A stretch of 64,000 nt of DNA, taken from assembly GCA_002092835.1 (NCBI GenBank), contig LVWL01000020.1, forward strand, positions 339,269-403,268. The letters run 5' to 3'. Below, in pieces: positions 1-8,941 of the stretch. The notes beneath the pieces were generated by a model that did not search any database, had not been told where the DNA came from, and saw nothing but the letters and a program-made list of their open reading frames with translations. Both the position numbers and the translations under genes were made by a program. Every line of letters begins with the position of its first letter. Within the stretch, counting starts at the first letter, position 1. Origin of the DNA: Campylobacter concisus. Its GTDB lineage: Bacteria; Campylobacterota; Campylobacteria; Campylobacterales; Campylobacteraceae.

Positions 1-750
1 GAAATTTTCAGCTTCTTTAGTAAATTTTGCCGTAGTGATAAAGACGCCTTTTTTGGTATTTTTATTTGAGATGGCGCCGATAAACTGCTGAATCTCTGGC
101 CTACGGATATTACTGCCGTCTTTGTATCTTTTTGCTTGGATGTAAATTTTAGAAAGCCCAAGTTCATCTTCGTCTATGATGCCATCTATCCCGCCGTCTG
201 GGCCTTTGTTTGTGAGATTTCCAGCTCCATAATTCATCTTTTCAAGTAGCTTTGTTACAAGGTATTCAAAAAATCTCGGCTCTTTTTCTAAAATGCTAGA
301 TAAAATTTCACTTTTTAGCTCTTCTTTTATCTTGCAAAGCGCTTCATCTATATTATCATCTGGGGTGTTTTCCGTGGCTTCTTTTTTCTCTTGCCTTATC
401 TCTTGTTTGTAAATTTCATCGTACCAAGTGAGAAATTTGCTCTTTTTATCCTTACTACTTACTAACTCTTTGCCAAAATTTGTTATGGCAAATAGGCTTC
501 TACCAACTTTTTGAAGCAGCACTTTTTCTGGCCTTGATTTTACTTGAGCTGTTGTAGCCAGATAGGATAAAGCCCAGTCGGTACGATTTATATAAGTTGG
601 AGTTCCTCTTTTTATTTTTTGCAAAAGATCTTCGTCTTTTAGCTTAAAATGCTCAATTATAAATTTAGAAATTTCAGCTCTATTTGCCTCTTTCTTTTGT
701 GCGACAAATTCTAAAATAGGTAGCATCATATCTTTATAGCTTGGTAACAT
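1..750 (-). CDS. mrr: Mrr-type restriction endonuclease, 3' end outside window
   Basis: The minus strand is open from an ATG at 750 to the window edge (250 codons), so the C-terminus is missing. The N-terminal ~90 residues look like the Mrr N-terminal winged-helix domain (start MLPSYKDMMLPILEFV). From about residue 165 the Mrr catalytic core is visible: FFEYLVTKLLEKMNYG, then GPDGGIDGIIDEDELG, IYIQAKRYK, and RRPEIQQFIGAI. The D-x(n)-QAK pattern is the PD-(D/E)XK-like nuclease signature of Mrr proteins, which in known cases cut modified DNA. It is divergently arranged to the small gene at 820. No methyltransferase partner is visible, as expected for a modification-dependent type IV enzyme. Confidence 0.88.
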   Translation of the reverse strand, partial: MLPSYKDMMLPILEFVAQKKEANRAEISKFIIEHFKLKDEDLLQKIKRGTPTYINRTDWALSYLATTAQVKSRPEKVLLQKVGRSLFAITNFGKELVSSKDKKSKFLTWYDEIYKQEIRQEKKEATENTPDDNIDEALCKIKEELKSEILSSILEKEPRFFEYLVTKLLEKMNYGAGNLTNKGPDGGIDGIIDEDELGLSKIYIQAKRYKDGSNIRRPEIQQFIGAISNKNTKKGVFITTAKFTKEAENF

Positions 751-819
751 TTTATATCCTTAAATGAAGCAAATTTTGAAATTATATAAATTTTTTGGCT
801 TAAAAGCTATAATCAAAAC

Positions 820-1162
820 ATGAGAAGCCTTGGCCTAACAAATTTTCTTTTAAAAAATATTAGCTTATTTGTAAACACCTTTGCTACGATATTTGCGCTA
901 ATTTTTTGTTTCTGGTGTCGGAATCGTATTTATATTTATCGCATTTCCACTTGGTTATATAATGGGCGCACTCTTATCAATCCCATTTTTGATATTTTTA
1001 TTTTTCTTATTTGTATCTATTGATATCTTTTTATGCCTTTTGGCATCTATTTGCAGTCTTTTTAATAAATTTAGAAGTAAATTTGGGGCTTTTACAGCCC
1101 CTTTTCTACTTTATAGCAGCCATTTTTCTACGCATATAAGCTATGCGGCTTTGAAGTGGTAG
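820..1162 (+). pseudogene. Small multi-pass membrane protein broken by a +1 frameshift
   Basis: Two overlapping frames (820-1023 and the frame of 962-1162) join into one hydrophobic protein if the T run at 902-907 is one base shorter: ...FALIF then VSGVGIVFIFIAFPLGYIMGA. The joined product would be about 113 aa and mostly membrane-spanning. A TATAAT lies at 808-813, only six bases before the ATG, so the message would be nearly leaderless. The 3' part overlaps the frdB terminator hairpin and the end of frdB. I do not recognise the family. The gene may be real with a sequencing error, a decayed gene, or chance. Confidence 0.33.
1085..1101. terminator. Bidirectional terminator hairpin after frdB
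   Basis: GGGGCT-TTTAC-AGCCCC, a perfect 6-bp GC-rich stem with a 5-base loop, lies 5 bases past the frdB stop codon. On the plus strand it is followed by TTTTCT. It is well placed to end the leftward frdCAB transcript. Confidence 0.7.
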
Positions 1163-1825
1163 GTGTTTAGGGCAGTTGTCTTCACAGCCTAGCAAAGTCA
1201 TACAGCCAAATACGCCGTCATCGTCGCCGATAAGCTCGTAAAAGTCCTCGTCGGTTCGTTTATCGAGCGCATCGATTTTAAATCTAGCTACGCGGTTAAG
1301 TCCAACCGCACCGATGAAATCAGGCCTCATGATAGCCGTACCGCATGCAGCCACGCAGATACCGCACTCGATGCAGCGATCAAGCTCAAATACCTCTTGA
1401 GCCACTTCAGGCTCAACCTTTTCCTCAAGTTTAGAGATATCTGTCTCGTGGTCTGTATGTATCCAGCTCTCCACACGCCTACTCATCGCATTCATCCAGT
1501 TGCCGGTGTCTACGCTTAAGTCTTTTAGTAACTTAAATACTGGCAAAGGCATAAGATCGATTACTCCGCTTTCAAAATCCTTAGTAAGAGTTCTACAAGC
1601 TAATCTTGGCTTACCATTTACAAGCATGCCACAACTTCCACAAATTCCAGCACGACAAACAAAGTCAAAGCTAAGATCTGGGTCAAATTTCTCGCGAATC
1701 ATATTTAACGCGATAAATAATGTCATACCATCAGTCTCTTCCAACTCGTAGGTCGCGAAATGTGGCTTTGAAATTTTGCTTAACGGATTATATTTAAATG
1801 CTTTTATGGTTATTTTTCTACTCAT
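1106..1825 (-). CDS. frdB: Fumarate reductase iron-sulfur subunit FrdB
   Basis: 239 aa, the usual size. It carries electrons from the FrdC haems to the FrdA flavin in the menaquinol:fumarate reductase complex on the inner face of the cytoplasmic membrane. The [2Fe-2S] ligands are visible as Cys57, Cys62, Cys65 and Cys77. The ferredoxin half has CIECGIC at 151-157, followed by Cys161, Cys208, Cys214 and Cys218 for the [4Fe-4S] and [3Fe-4S] clusters. The start overlaps the frdA stop by 8 bases, consistent with translational coupling in the frdC-frdA-frdB operon. Confidence 0.96.
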   Translation of the reverse strand: MSRKITIKAFKYNPLSKISKPHFATYELEETDGMTLFIALNMIREKFDPDLSFDFVCRAGICGSCGMLVNGKPRLACRTLTKDFESGVIDLMPLPVFKLLKDLSVDTGNWMNAMSRRVESWIHTDHETDISKLEEKVEPEVAQEVFELDRCIECGICVAACGTAIMRPDFIGAVGLNRVARFKIDALDKRTDEDFYELIGDDDGVFGCMTLLGCEDNCPKHLPLQSRIAYMRRKMAAIK

Positions 1826-3835
1826 ATCCTATTCCTGCTCTTTCGTTTGGTGCTTTATATTTTGGTTGAAGATCATAGTGCATTAAAGCCTCTTGAATTT
1901 CTTGTCTGCTCTTACCTTCAGCTTGCATTTTCTCACGAATTTCATCAACCTCTTTTTGGCGGATGGCACTATCTGGATGCTCAATAATATTACCTTTCGC
2001 ACCATAGCCTCTAAATGCTGGTGGCATCTCCATTTTCATAATATCAAGCGGCTCATACACGATAGTCGGTAGCGTATCGCCCTCTTTCCAGCTAGTTAGA
2101 GTTCTGTTTAGCCAGTTTAGGTCGTCGCGTTTCGGATAGTCTTCGCGGCAGTGCGCTCCGCGGCTCTCGGTGCGATCAAGCGCGCCTTTTGCGATACAAA
2201 GGGCTAGTTTTAGCATCTTTGGTACGCGGTAAGCCTCCTCAAGCTCAGGGTTGCCAAATAGCGCCTTATTTGTGACTTTAACGTCCAAAGATTGCTTATA
2301 AAGCTCTTCTAGCTCTTTTACCGCTACGGCTAGACCTTCGCCGGTTCTAAAGATCGCCACGTGCTCCCACATGATATCTTTCATCTTGTTTTTGATCTCA
2401 AATACGTTAAATTTGCCCTCTTTTTCGACAAGGCTCTTTAGATAGTCTTCCTCTTTTTTAACGAATTTTTCGATATCGTTAGTATTTATCTCGATCTCGT
2501 GTTTACCGCAGTAATCGGCAAAATAATCTCCCACGATCATACCAGCTACGACCGTTTCTGAAACGGAGTTGCCTCCCAGACGGTTAAATCCGTGCATATC
2601 CCAGCAAGCAGCCTCGCCGGCGCTAAATAGACCTGCTAACGTCGGGCTCTCGCCTGTAGGCTTAGTTTTTATGCCGCCCATGGAGTAGTGCTGCATAGGT
2701 AGGATCGGCGCCCAGCCTTTACCGCGTTGGCGACCGTTTTCGTCGGTATATACTTCGGTGTCGGCAGGATCGATGCCGTTAAAGATTTCGCAAATTTCTT
2801 GAACGTCGCGTAAGTTTTTCTCGATATGCTCGCGTCCCAGGATAGAGATATCTAGCCAAACGTGATATCCATATGGCTAGGTACGCCCTTGCCTGCGCGG
2901 ATATGCTCCATGATTCGGCGACTTACGACGTCGCGGCTAGCTAGTTCTTTTTTCTCAGGCTCGTAGTCGGGCATAAAGCGATATCCGTCCACGTCGCGTA
3001 AAATTCCACCGTCGCCGCGGCAACCTTCTGTTAAAAGAATGCCTGATGGAACGATCGGAGTTGGGTGAAACTGAACAGCTTCCATGTTGCCAAGCTGAGC
3101 TACGCCAGTCTCAAGTGCGATGGCCGCGCCGATACCCTCGCAAACTACGGCGTTTGTAGTGTGTTTATAAACCCTACCATAGCCACCGGTTGCGATTAGT
3201 GTGCCTTTTGCGACGTATGCCGTGATCTCGCCGTTAACTAGATCGCGAACGATCGCGCCATAACAGCGGTTGTTTGCATGAATGAGCGCGATAGCTTCTT
3301 TTCTATCGTGAATTTCTACGTTATGTTTTAGAGCCTCGTTTGCTACGGCAAAAAGCATAGTGTGTCCGGTAGCGTCGGCCGTAAAGCATGTTCTCCATTT
3401 TTTAGTTCCGCCAAAGTCGCGAGAGTGGATGAGTCCGTGGACTTCTTCTTTTTCTACGATAGTCGTTTTTTGAGCGTTGATGATAGCGCTTCTCTCGCCT
3501 TTTGTTATACGAGTCCAAGGCACGCCCCAAGCCGCTAGTTCGCGGATCGCCTTAGGCGCGGTTTGACAAAACATACGTGCAACTTGCTGATCGCAGCCCC
3601 AGTCGCTACCTTTTACCGTGTCGGCAAAGTGTACGTCCTCGTTGTCGCCTTCGCTCATTTTTGAATTTCCCAAAGAGGCTTGCATGCCGCCTTGCGCAGC
3701 CGCAGAGTGCGAGCGTTTTACAGGTATTAGGCTTAAAACGATGGTGCTTAAGCCCTTTTCTCCAGCAGCCACAGCAGCTCTAAGACCAGCTAGACCACCA
3801 CCAATTACCAATGCATCATAATATTTTACATTCAT
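1818..3835 (-). pseudogene. frdA: Fumarate reductase flavoprotein subunit FrdA, split by a single-base frameshift
   Basis: The N-terminal part (3835-2852) holds the FAD-binding [10 protein letters not shown], the covalent-flavin segment [10 protein letters not shown], and the catalytic stretch to [14 protein letters not shown]. It then runs off frame into SHMDITFG and stops. The sequence continues without loss in the next frame: [21 protein letters not shown], then the PMQHYSMGG segment and the C-terminal half ending at 1818. Adding one base near 2875-2877 restores a continuous ~670-aa FrdA. Nothing else in the protein is damaged and the flanking frdC and frdB are intact. Because this enzyme is central to Campylobacter respiration, I think a sequencing error or very recent mutation is likelier than an old pseudogene. 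Confidence 0.93.
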
Positions 3836-3849
3836 CTTCTAGCTCCTTT

Positions 3850-4548
3850 TTAATGGCTGATCCACACAAAATCGGCGATTAGCGCAATTATAGCAAGTAT
3901 GCCATAAACGGCAAATACAATTGTTTTTGCCTTATTTCTTTTGGCAAACATTTCGTGCTTATTTGCACCATCAATGCTTATCCATTTGACATACAAGCGG
4001 TACATACCGATACTAGCGTGAACGACCATAAAAACAAGTAGTGCGAAGTAGAAAATTTCTAGTTGATGAAATGCAGCCGCTGATTTGTCGGCAGTAATAT
4101 GTCCGCCAAAGACTATATCCACTAAGTGCGCACTGGCTGCGAAAAATAGAGCAAAACCGGTTAAAAACTGAAACCACCAAAGCGTAGTATCAAGGTGCTT
4201 CATACGGTCTTTGTGGCCTCTAAACATTAGATATTGTCTGTAGTTTGCTGGAAATTTTCTCATAGCTAAAAATGCATGAGCGATAAAAATGGCGAATATT
4301 ACCGCGGCAATAACGTTAGTGATCCACCATGTAGCCTCGCCGAATAAAAATTTAGCCTCCGCAAACCCTACGACAGCATTAAATGCGTCTTTGCCAAGTA
4401 GTATAGTAGAAGTAAAAACCATATGGCACAATATAAAACAGGCCAAAATAAACCCTGTAATGCTTTGCCATCTATCCCAAGCGGCTGGAGTGCGACTTTT
4501 TTTGTCATCCGACCGTTTTCCCAAAAAACCTTCTATAAGCCCGGTCAT
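3850..4548 (-). CDS. frdC: Fumarate reductase cytochrome b subunit FrdC
   Basis: 232 aa integral membrane subunit with five hydrophobic spans, first gene of the frdCAB operon. It anchors FrdAB and oxidises menaquinol through two b haems. Candidate haem histidines His42, His91, His141 and His177 lie in separate spans, resembling the di-haem Wolinella-type subunit rather than the haem-free E. coli FrdCD. It is separated from frdA by 14 bases. The stretch upstream carries a long inverted repeat (4586-4613). Confidence 0.93.
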   Translation of the reverse strand: MTGLIEGFLGKRSDDKKSRTPAAWDRWQSITGFILACFILCHMVFTSTILLGKDAFNAVVGFAEAKFLFGEATWWITNVIAAVIFAIFIAHAFLAMRKFPANYRQYLMFRGHKDRMKHLDTTLWWFQFLTGFALFFAASAHLVDIVFGGHITADKSAAAFHQLEIFYFALLVFMVVHASIGMYRLYVKWISIDGANKHEMFAKRNKAKTIVFAVYGILAIIALIADFVWISH

Positions 4549-4585
4549 GAGCCCTCCTAAGAAATTTGAAATAAATTATCATTTC

Positions 4586-4613
4586 TTAATACTAATTTAA
4601 ATATTAGTATTAA
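4586..4613. promoter_or_regulatory. 11-bp inverted repeat upstream of frdC
   Basis: TTAATACTAAT-TTAAAT-ATTAGTATTAA is a perfect 11-bp palindrome with a 6-base centre, 38 bases upstream of the frdC start. TTATCA (4576-4581) and TGATAA (4615-4620) flank it almost symmetrically. Being A/T-dominated it is a poor terminator for lgt. An operator for a dimeric regulator of the fumarate reductase operon is my inference. Confidence 0.4.
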
Positions 4614-4667
4614 TTGATAAAGCTAATGCTAGCAGATTTTTACTTTAATATTTTTTAAACACTTATA

Positions 4668-5483
4668 TTAGAGCTTTGAAAATTTTTTATAAAGCATGGC
4701 ATAAATAAAAATTCCAAAACCACACATAATAAGTGATAAAATTTGCCCCATTGATAGACCAAAAATAATAAATCCAAGTCCAGAATCAGGCTCTCTGTAA
4801 AACTCGCAAACAAATCTTGCAAATGTGTATAAAATGGCGTAAAGTGCTATGAGTTCGCCATTAAATTTATTATATTTTCTATATAAAAATAAAATGGAAA
4901 AAATAACTAAACCTTCTAAGAATGCCTCGTAAAGCTGGCTTGGATGTCTTGGCTGACCAAAGACATTTATCGCCCAAGGCACATCTGTGACCCTGCCAAA
5001 AAGCTCTTGATTTAAGAAATTTCCTATCCTGCCAAAGGTGTAGCCAAAAGGTATGCAGATGGCGCAAAGATCAAGTAGCTGCCAAGCATTTTGCTTATAT
5101 CTTTTGCAAAATAAAATTGTCGCTAGCAAAAAGCCAACTACAGCGCCGTGATAGCTCATGCCGCGAATTCCTATAAATTCGCCGTTGTGAAAAGGGTTGA
5201 AAATTTGCCAAGGCTGCGTTAGATAGTAGCTAGCTTCACCAGAATAGACTAAAACCCAGCCAAGCCTAGCGCCTAAAATAACGCCTATTTCAACCCAGAA
5301 AAAGTAATTATCCAAGAGCTGATTTGAGATTGGGATTTTATCTTTTTTAACGAGATATTTTGCCATGGCAAGCGCCAAAACAAGGGCTAAAATATACATA
5401 AGCCCATACCAGTGCACGCTAAAGTCAAAGATGCTAAATGCTACCGGGTCAAAGTGGTTATAAATGTCGTTCCAAATTTCCAT
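4668..5483 (-). CDS. lgt: Prolipoprotein diacylglyceryl transferase
   Basis: 271 aa, seven membrane spans. It moves the diacylglyceryl group from phosphatidylglycerol to the lipobox cysteine of prelipoproteins, at the inner membrane. Diagnostic pieces are the N-terminal HWYGLMYI, the SYHGAVVG segment around residue 112, and the Lgt signature [14 protein letters not shown] near residue 150. The length is normal. Transcribed leftward toward frdC with a 119-base gap. Confidence 0.95.
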   Translation of the reverse strand: MEIWNDIYNHFDPVAFSIFDFSVHWYGLMYILALVLALAMAKYLVKKDKIPISNQLLDNYFFWVEIGVILGARLGWVLVYSGEASYYLTQPWQIFNPFHNGEFIGIRGMSYHGAVVGFLLATILFCKRYKQNAWQLLDLCAICIPFGYTFGRIGNFLNQELFGRVTDVPWAINVFGQPRHPSQLYEAFLEGLVIFSILFLYRKYNKFNGELIALYAILYTFARFVCEFYREPDSGLGFIIFGLSMGQILSLIMCGFGIFIYAMLYKKFSKL

Positions 5484-5523
5484 TTTTACTTTCTTTTTAA
5501 AATTTTTGCGATTTTACAATGAT

Positions 5524-6165
5524 TTAGCTTTGATGAGCGAATAAACTCTTGCCACTAAGGGCAAGGGCTAAAAATTTAAACTCGCTTGCTTCAAATTCTT
5601 TGCAAAATTTAAATAGCTCGGCAAATTCTGCCTCATTTAAATTTACGCTCCAGATCGCTCCAAGGTCATTAAATTCTTTTTCAAACTCGCTTAAATTTTT
5701 AGTGGCAAAATAGTGCTCAAAGCGGCTCATTAATGAAAATGGCGTAAAAAATTTGATCTCATCTTTTATCTCAAATTTCATCACGCCACCATCTTTTATC
5801 GCTTCATTTATCACCTCATTCACAGCCCCAGAGTAGGCTCTTACAAGCCCTCCAGTGCCAAGCTTTATCCCGCCAAAATACCTGACTATCAAGACGCCAA
5901 CGTTTATAAGCTCCGCCCCTCTTAGCGCGTTTAGGCTTGGCTGTCCGCTAGTGCCCTTTGGCTCACCATCGTCGCTTTGATTTTCAACGATTTGGCCGTA
6001 TTTGTTTAACTCTCTTGTCGCCCAAACTACGTGAACAGCCTTAAAATGCTCTTCTTTTAGGCTCTCATGCAATCTCTTAAACTCACTTATCGGGCATAAA
6101 AATGCTAAAAAATTTGACTTTTTTATATCAAGCTGGGCTTTAAAAATCCTATCAATCGTCTGCAA
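5524..6165 (-). CDS. YigZ/IMPACT-family protein
   Basis: 213 aa. The central segment DDGEPKGTSGQPSLNAL followed by VLIVRYFGGIKLGTGGLVRA is the conserved core of the UPF0029 (IMPACT N-terminal) domain. A C-terminal DUF1949-like half follows. Family members are cytosolic and have been linked to translation-related regulation in eukaryotes; the bacterial role is not settled. It lies 40 bases from lgt and diverges from galU. Confidence 0.85.
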   Translation of the reverse strand: MQTIDRIFKAQLDIKKSNFLAFLCPISEFKRLHESLKEEHFKAVHVVWATRELNKYGQIVENQSDDGEPKGTSGQPSLNALRGAELINVGVLIVRYFGGIKLGTGGLVRAYSGAVNEVINEAIKDGGVMKFEIKDEIKFFTPFSLMSRFEHYFATKNLSEFEKEFNDLGAIWSVNLNEAEFAELFKFCKEFEASEFKFLALALSGKSLFAHQS

Positions 6166-6291
6166 ATTTGCTCTTTTTTAAAAAATTTAAAAATCTTATC
6201 AATTTGCTGATTAAAGCCTTGTAAATTCAGACAAATTTATATTATTAAGGAAAAGATAGTAGAATTTTGCAATTTTTCATGAAGGACTAAA

Positions 6292-7113
6292 ATGATACAA
6301 ACTTGCCTATTTCCAGCGGCTGGATATGGAACGAGGTTTTTGCCAGCTACAAAATCGCTCCCAAAAGAGATGTTGCCAATACTTACAAAACCGCTCATTC
6401 ACTACGGCGTTGATGAGGCACTTGAGGCTGGCATGGATAATATGGCCTTTGTCACAGGACGCGGGAAAAGGGCGCTTGAGGACTATTTTGACATCAGCTA
6501 CGAGCTAGAAAAAGAGATCGCAGGTAGCTCAAAAGAGTCGCTGCTAAGCGAAGTTAGAAATTTAATGAGCTCATGCACATTTTCATTTACTAGGCAAAAT
6601 GCTATGAAAGGCCTTGGACATGCCATTTATACGGGCAAAACGCTAGTTCGAGATGAAGCATTTGGGGTCATTTTGGCAGATGATCTATGCATAAATGAAA
6701 ATGGCGAGGGTGTGCTTTCACAGATGGTTAAAATTTATGAAAAGTATCGCTGCAGCGTAGTTGCAGTGATGGAGGTGCCAAAAGAGCAGACCAAGTCTTA
6801 CGGCGTCGTAAGCGGTAGGTTTATAGAAGATGATCTCATAATGGTCGATGATATGGTTGAAAAGCCTGATCCTGCCGAGGCTCCGACAAATTTAGCGATA
6901 ATCGGGCGCTACATCCTAACGCCAGATATTTTTAATATCTTAGAGCGAACAAAGCCAGGTAAAAACGGCGAAATCCAGATCACAGACGCTCTAAAAACGC
7001 AGGCAAAAGATGGCATGGTGCTAGCTTATAAATTTAAAGGCAAGAGATTTGATTGCGGCAGCATCGATGGCTTTGTCGAGGCTACAAATTTCTTTTACGA
7101 GCGCAGTAAATGA
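6292..7113 (+). CDS. galU: UTP--glucose-1-phosphate uridylyltransferase
   Basis: 273 aa, typical length. Makes UDP-glucose for surface glycans. The nucleotidyltransferase start AAGYGTRFLPATKSLPKEM is textbook GalU, followed by LADDLCI for metal and nucleotide binding and VEKPDPAEAPTNLAIIGRY. The stop overlaps the pgi start by four bases (ATGA), so galU and pgi are translationally coupled in a sugar-phosphate operon. Confidence 0.95.
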   Translation: MIQTCLFPAAGYGTRFLPATKSLPKEMLPILTKPLIHYGVDEALEAGMDNMAFVTGRGKRALEDYFDISYELEKEIAGSSKESLLSEVRNLMSSCTFSFTRQNAMKGLGHAIYTGKTLVRDEAFGVILADDLCINENGEGVLSQMVKIYEKYRCSVVAVMEVPKEQTKSYGVVSGRFIEDDLIMVDDMVEKPDPAEAPTNLAIIGRYILTPDIFNILERTKPGKNGEIQITDALKTQAKDGMVLAYKFKGKRFDCGSIDGFVEATNFFYERSK

Positions 7114-8330
7114 TAGAGACTTCATTTAAATTTAACTTTGCAAGCAGCGAAGTCATCGACTCCTATGCTAAACGCATAAACGACGAGTACGAAAGCGGTG
7201 AGATAGGCTACTATCACCTGCCAGCTCTTGGGCAAAATTTACTTGGCGAGATCGAGGAGTATGAAAAGGGGCTAGCTCATATCAAAAATGTCGTGCTAGT
7301 TGGCATCGGCGGCAGTAGTCTTGGCGTAAAGGCGTTAAAATCGATGCTTGATGGCACAAAGGGGATAAAAAGAGAGCTATTATTTTTAGACAATGTCGAT
7401 CCTTGCAGCTACAAAAGCACTCTTGATGGGGTGAAATTTGACGAGACACTTTTTATAATAAGCTCAAAATCAGGCAATACGATCGAGACGATCACTATTT
7501 TTAAGTGCTTGCTTGATGACTTTAAACCTCAAAATTTAGGCAAAAATTTCCTCATCATCACAGATCCTGGCACAAATTTAGAAAATTTCGCCAAAGAAAA
7601 TGGCATTAAATTTTTCAATATCCCAAAAAACGTTGGCGGGAGATTTAGCGTGCTAAGTGCGATAGGCCTTGTGCCTCTTGGTATCTGTGGATATGATATA
7701 AAGGCACTACTGGAGGGCGCGCTTGCTTGCAAGAAGCAATACATCGAGCAAAAAGATAGCTCCATAGTCGCAAAAGCCTACCACTACGCTACTAGCAGAA
7801 ATGCCAGCATAAATGTCATTTTTAGCTATTGCGATAGATTTTTTGAATTTAACGACTGGTACGTGCAGCTTTGGGCGGAGAGTCTTGGCAAAAAAAGAGG
7901 CTACAAAAGAGTTGGTCTTACGCCAGTTGGACTTGTTGGTAGCCGCGATCAGCACAGCTTTTTGCAGCTTATCATGGATGGCGTAAAAGATAAGAGTGTG
8001 ACGTTTATAAAGATAAAAGATCACTCGAGCGACAAGACTATCCCAAATTTAAGCCTAAAAGGGCTTGAGGAGTGCGATTTTGTAGCAGGACTAAGCCTAA
8101 ATGAGCTTATAAATTTGCAGTGCGACGCGACTGCTATGGCGCTGGTGCAAGAGGGCATAAGTGTCGATACGATCACACTTGAGAGGCTTGATGAGTTTCA
8201 CGCTGGCTGGCTCATTTTTTACTATGAGCTGCTAACCTCGGCAACTGGCATCATGCTAGGCATCAACACCTATGATCAGCCAGGCGTTGAGATAGGAAAA
8301 CGTATCCTAAAAACCATGCTTTTAAAGTAA
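7110..8330 (+). CDS. pgi: Glucose-6-phosphate isomerase
   Basis: 406 aa, the short form seen in epsilonproteobacteria (the E. coli enzyme is about 550). Two SIS domains are visible: VGIGGSSLGVKAL for sugar-phosphate binding, SSKSGNTIET, and NVGGRFSVLSAIGLVPLG. The catalytic region is WAESLGKK with DQHSFLQL. It interconverts glucose-6-P and fructose-6-P. In Campylobacter lacking phosphofructokinase this serves gluconeogenesis and glycan precursor supply, which fits its coupling to galU. Confidence 0.95.
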   Translation: MIETSFKFNFASSEVIDSYAKRINDEYESGEIGYYHLPALGQNLLGEIEEYEKGLAHIKNVVLVGIGGSSLGVKALKSMLDGTKGIKRELLFLDNVDPCSYKSTLDGVKFDETLFIISSKSGNTIETITIFKCLLDDFKPQNLGKNFLIITDPGTNLENFAKENGIKFFNIPKNVGGRFSVLSAIGLVPLGICGYDIKALLEGALACKKQYIEQKDSSIVAKAYHYATSRNASINVIFSYCDRFFEFNDWYVQLWAESLGKKRGYKRVGLTPVGLVGSRDQHSFLQLIMDGVKDKSVTFIKIKDHSSDKTIPNLSLKGLEECDFVAGLSLNELINLQCDATAMALVQEGISVDTITLERLDEFHAGWLIFYYELLTSATGIMLGINTYDQPGVEIGKRILKTMLLK

Positions 8331-8333
8331 GAA

Positions 8334-8879
8334 ATGAAGAAATTTCTGCTTTTGGCTCTTTTTGCCACACAAATTTTTGCCTTTTCGGCGAGCAAATTTG
8401 TAAATGACGCTAGGTCGCAGATCGGCGTGACGCTAAGTTACGATCCAAGCTACGAAAGGCTCGCCTACCCAATGGGTGACGTGGATATCAAAAAGGGCGT
8501 TTGCACGGATGTGGTGGTAAGGGCTTTGAGGCATCAAGATATCGATCTGCAAAGGCTTATCTTTGAGGATATGAGTAAAAATTTTTCAAGCTATCCTAAA
8601 AAATGGGGGCTTAAAAAGGCTGATAAAAACATCGATCACAGGCGTGTTTTAAACATCGCTACCTATCTAAAAAGAAAAGGTTTTGAGGTGAGTGATGATA
8701 AATTTTTGCCGGGCGATATCGTCACTTGGACGCTACCAGGAAATTTACCTCACATCGGTGTGATCTCAGATAAATTTGAAGGCCAAATACCGCTTGTCAT
8801 CCACAATATCGGCTCTGGCGTGCAAGAAGAAAATATACTTTATAACTACAAGATCACGGGGCATTTTAGACTAAAGTAG
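8334..8879 (+). CDS. Periplasmic DUF1287 domain protein
   Basis: 181 aa with an N-terminal signal peptide (MKKFLLLALFATQIFAFS, cleavage after the Ala-Phe-Ser region). The rest matches the DUF1287 pattern: ARSQIGVTLSYDPSY, KGVCTDVVVRAL with a conserved cysteine, FLPGDIVTWTLPGNLPHIGV with a histidine, and VIHNIG. The Cys/His arrangement resembles NlpC/P60-type amidohydrolases, so a cell-wall related activity is plausible but unproven. It starts 4 bases after pgi and probably shares its transcript. Confidence 0.85.
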   Translation: MKKFLLLALFATQIFAFSASKFVNDARSQIGVTLSYDPSYERLAYPMGDVDIKKGVCTDVVVRALRHQDIDLQRLIFEDMSKNFSSYPKKWGLKKADKNIDHRRVLNIATYLKRKGFEVSDDKFLPGDIVTWTLPGNLPHIGVISDKFEGQIPLVIHNIGSGVQEENILYNYKITGHFRLK

Positions 8880-8941
8880 CAAAATGGCTTTTTAATCAAA
8901 TTTTAGGCAAAATCGCAAAAAAATAAATTCAAGGAAAAATA

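Noticed and set aside
820..1162. Genuine intact small membrane gene
   Set aside because: Needs a frameshift and overlaps the frdB terminator; kept only as a low-confidence pseudogene.
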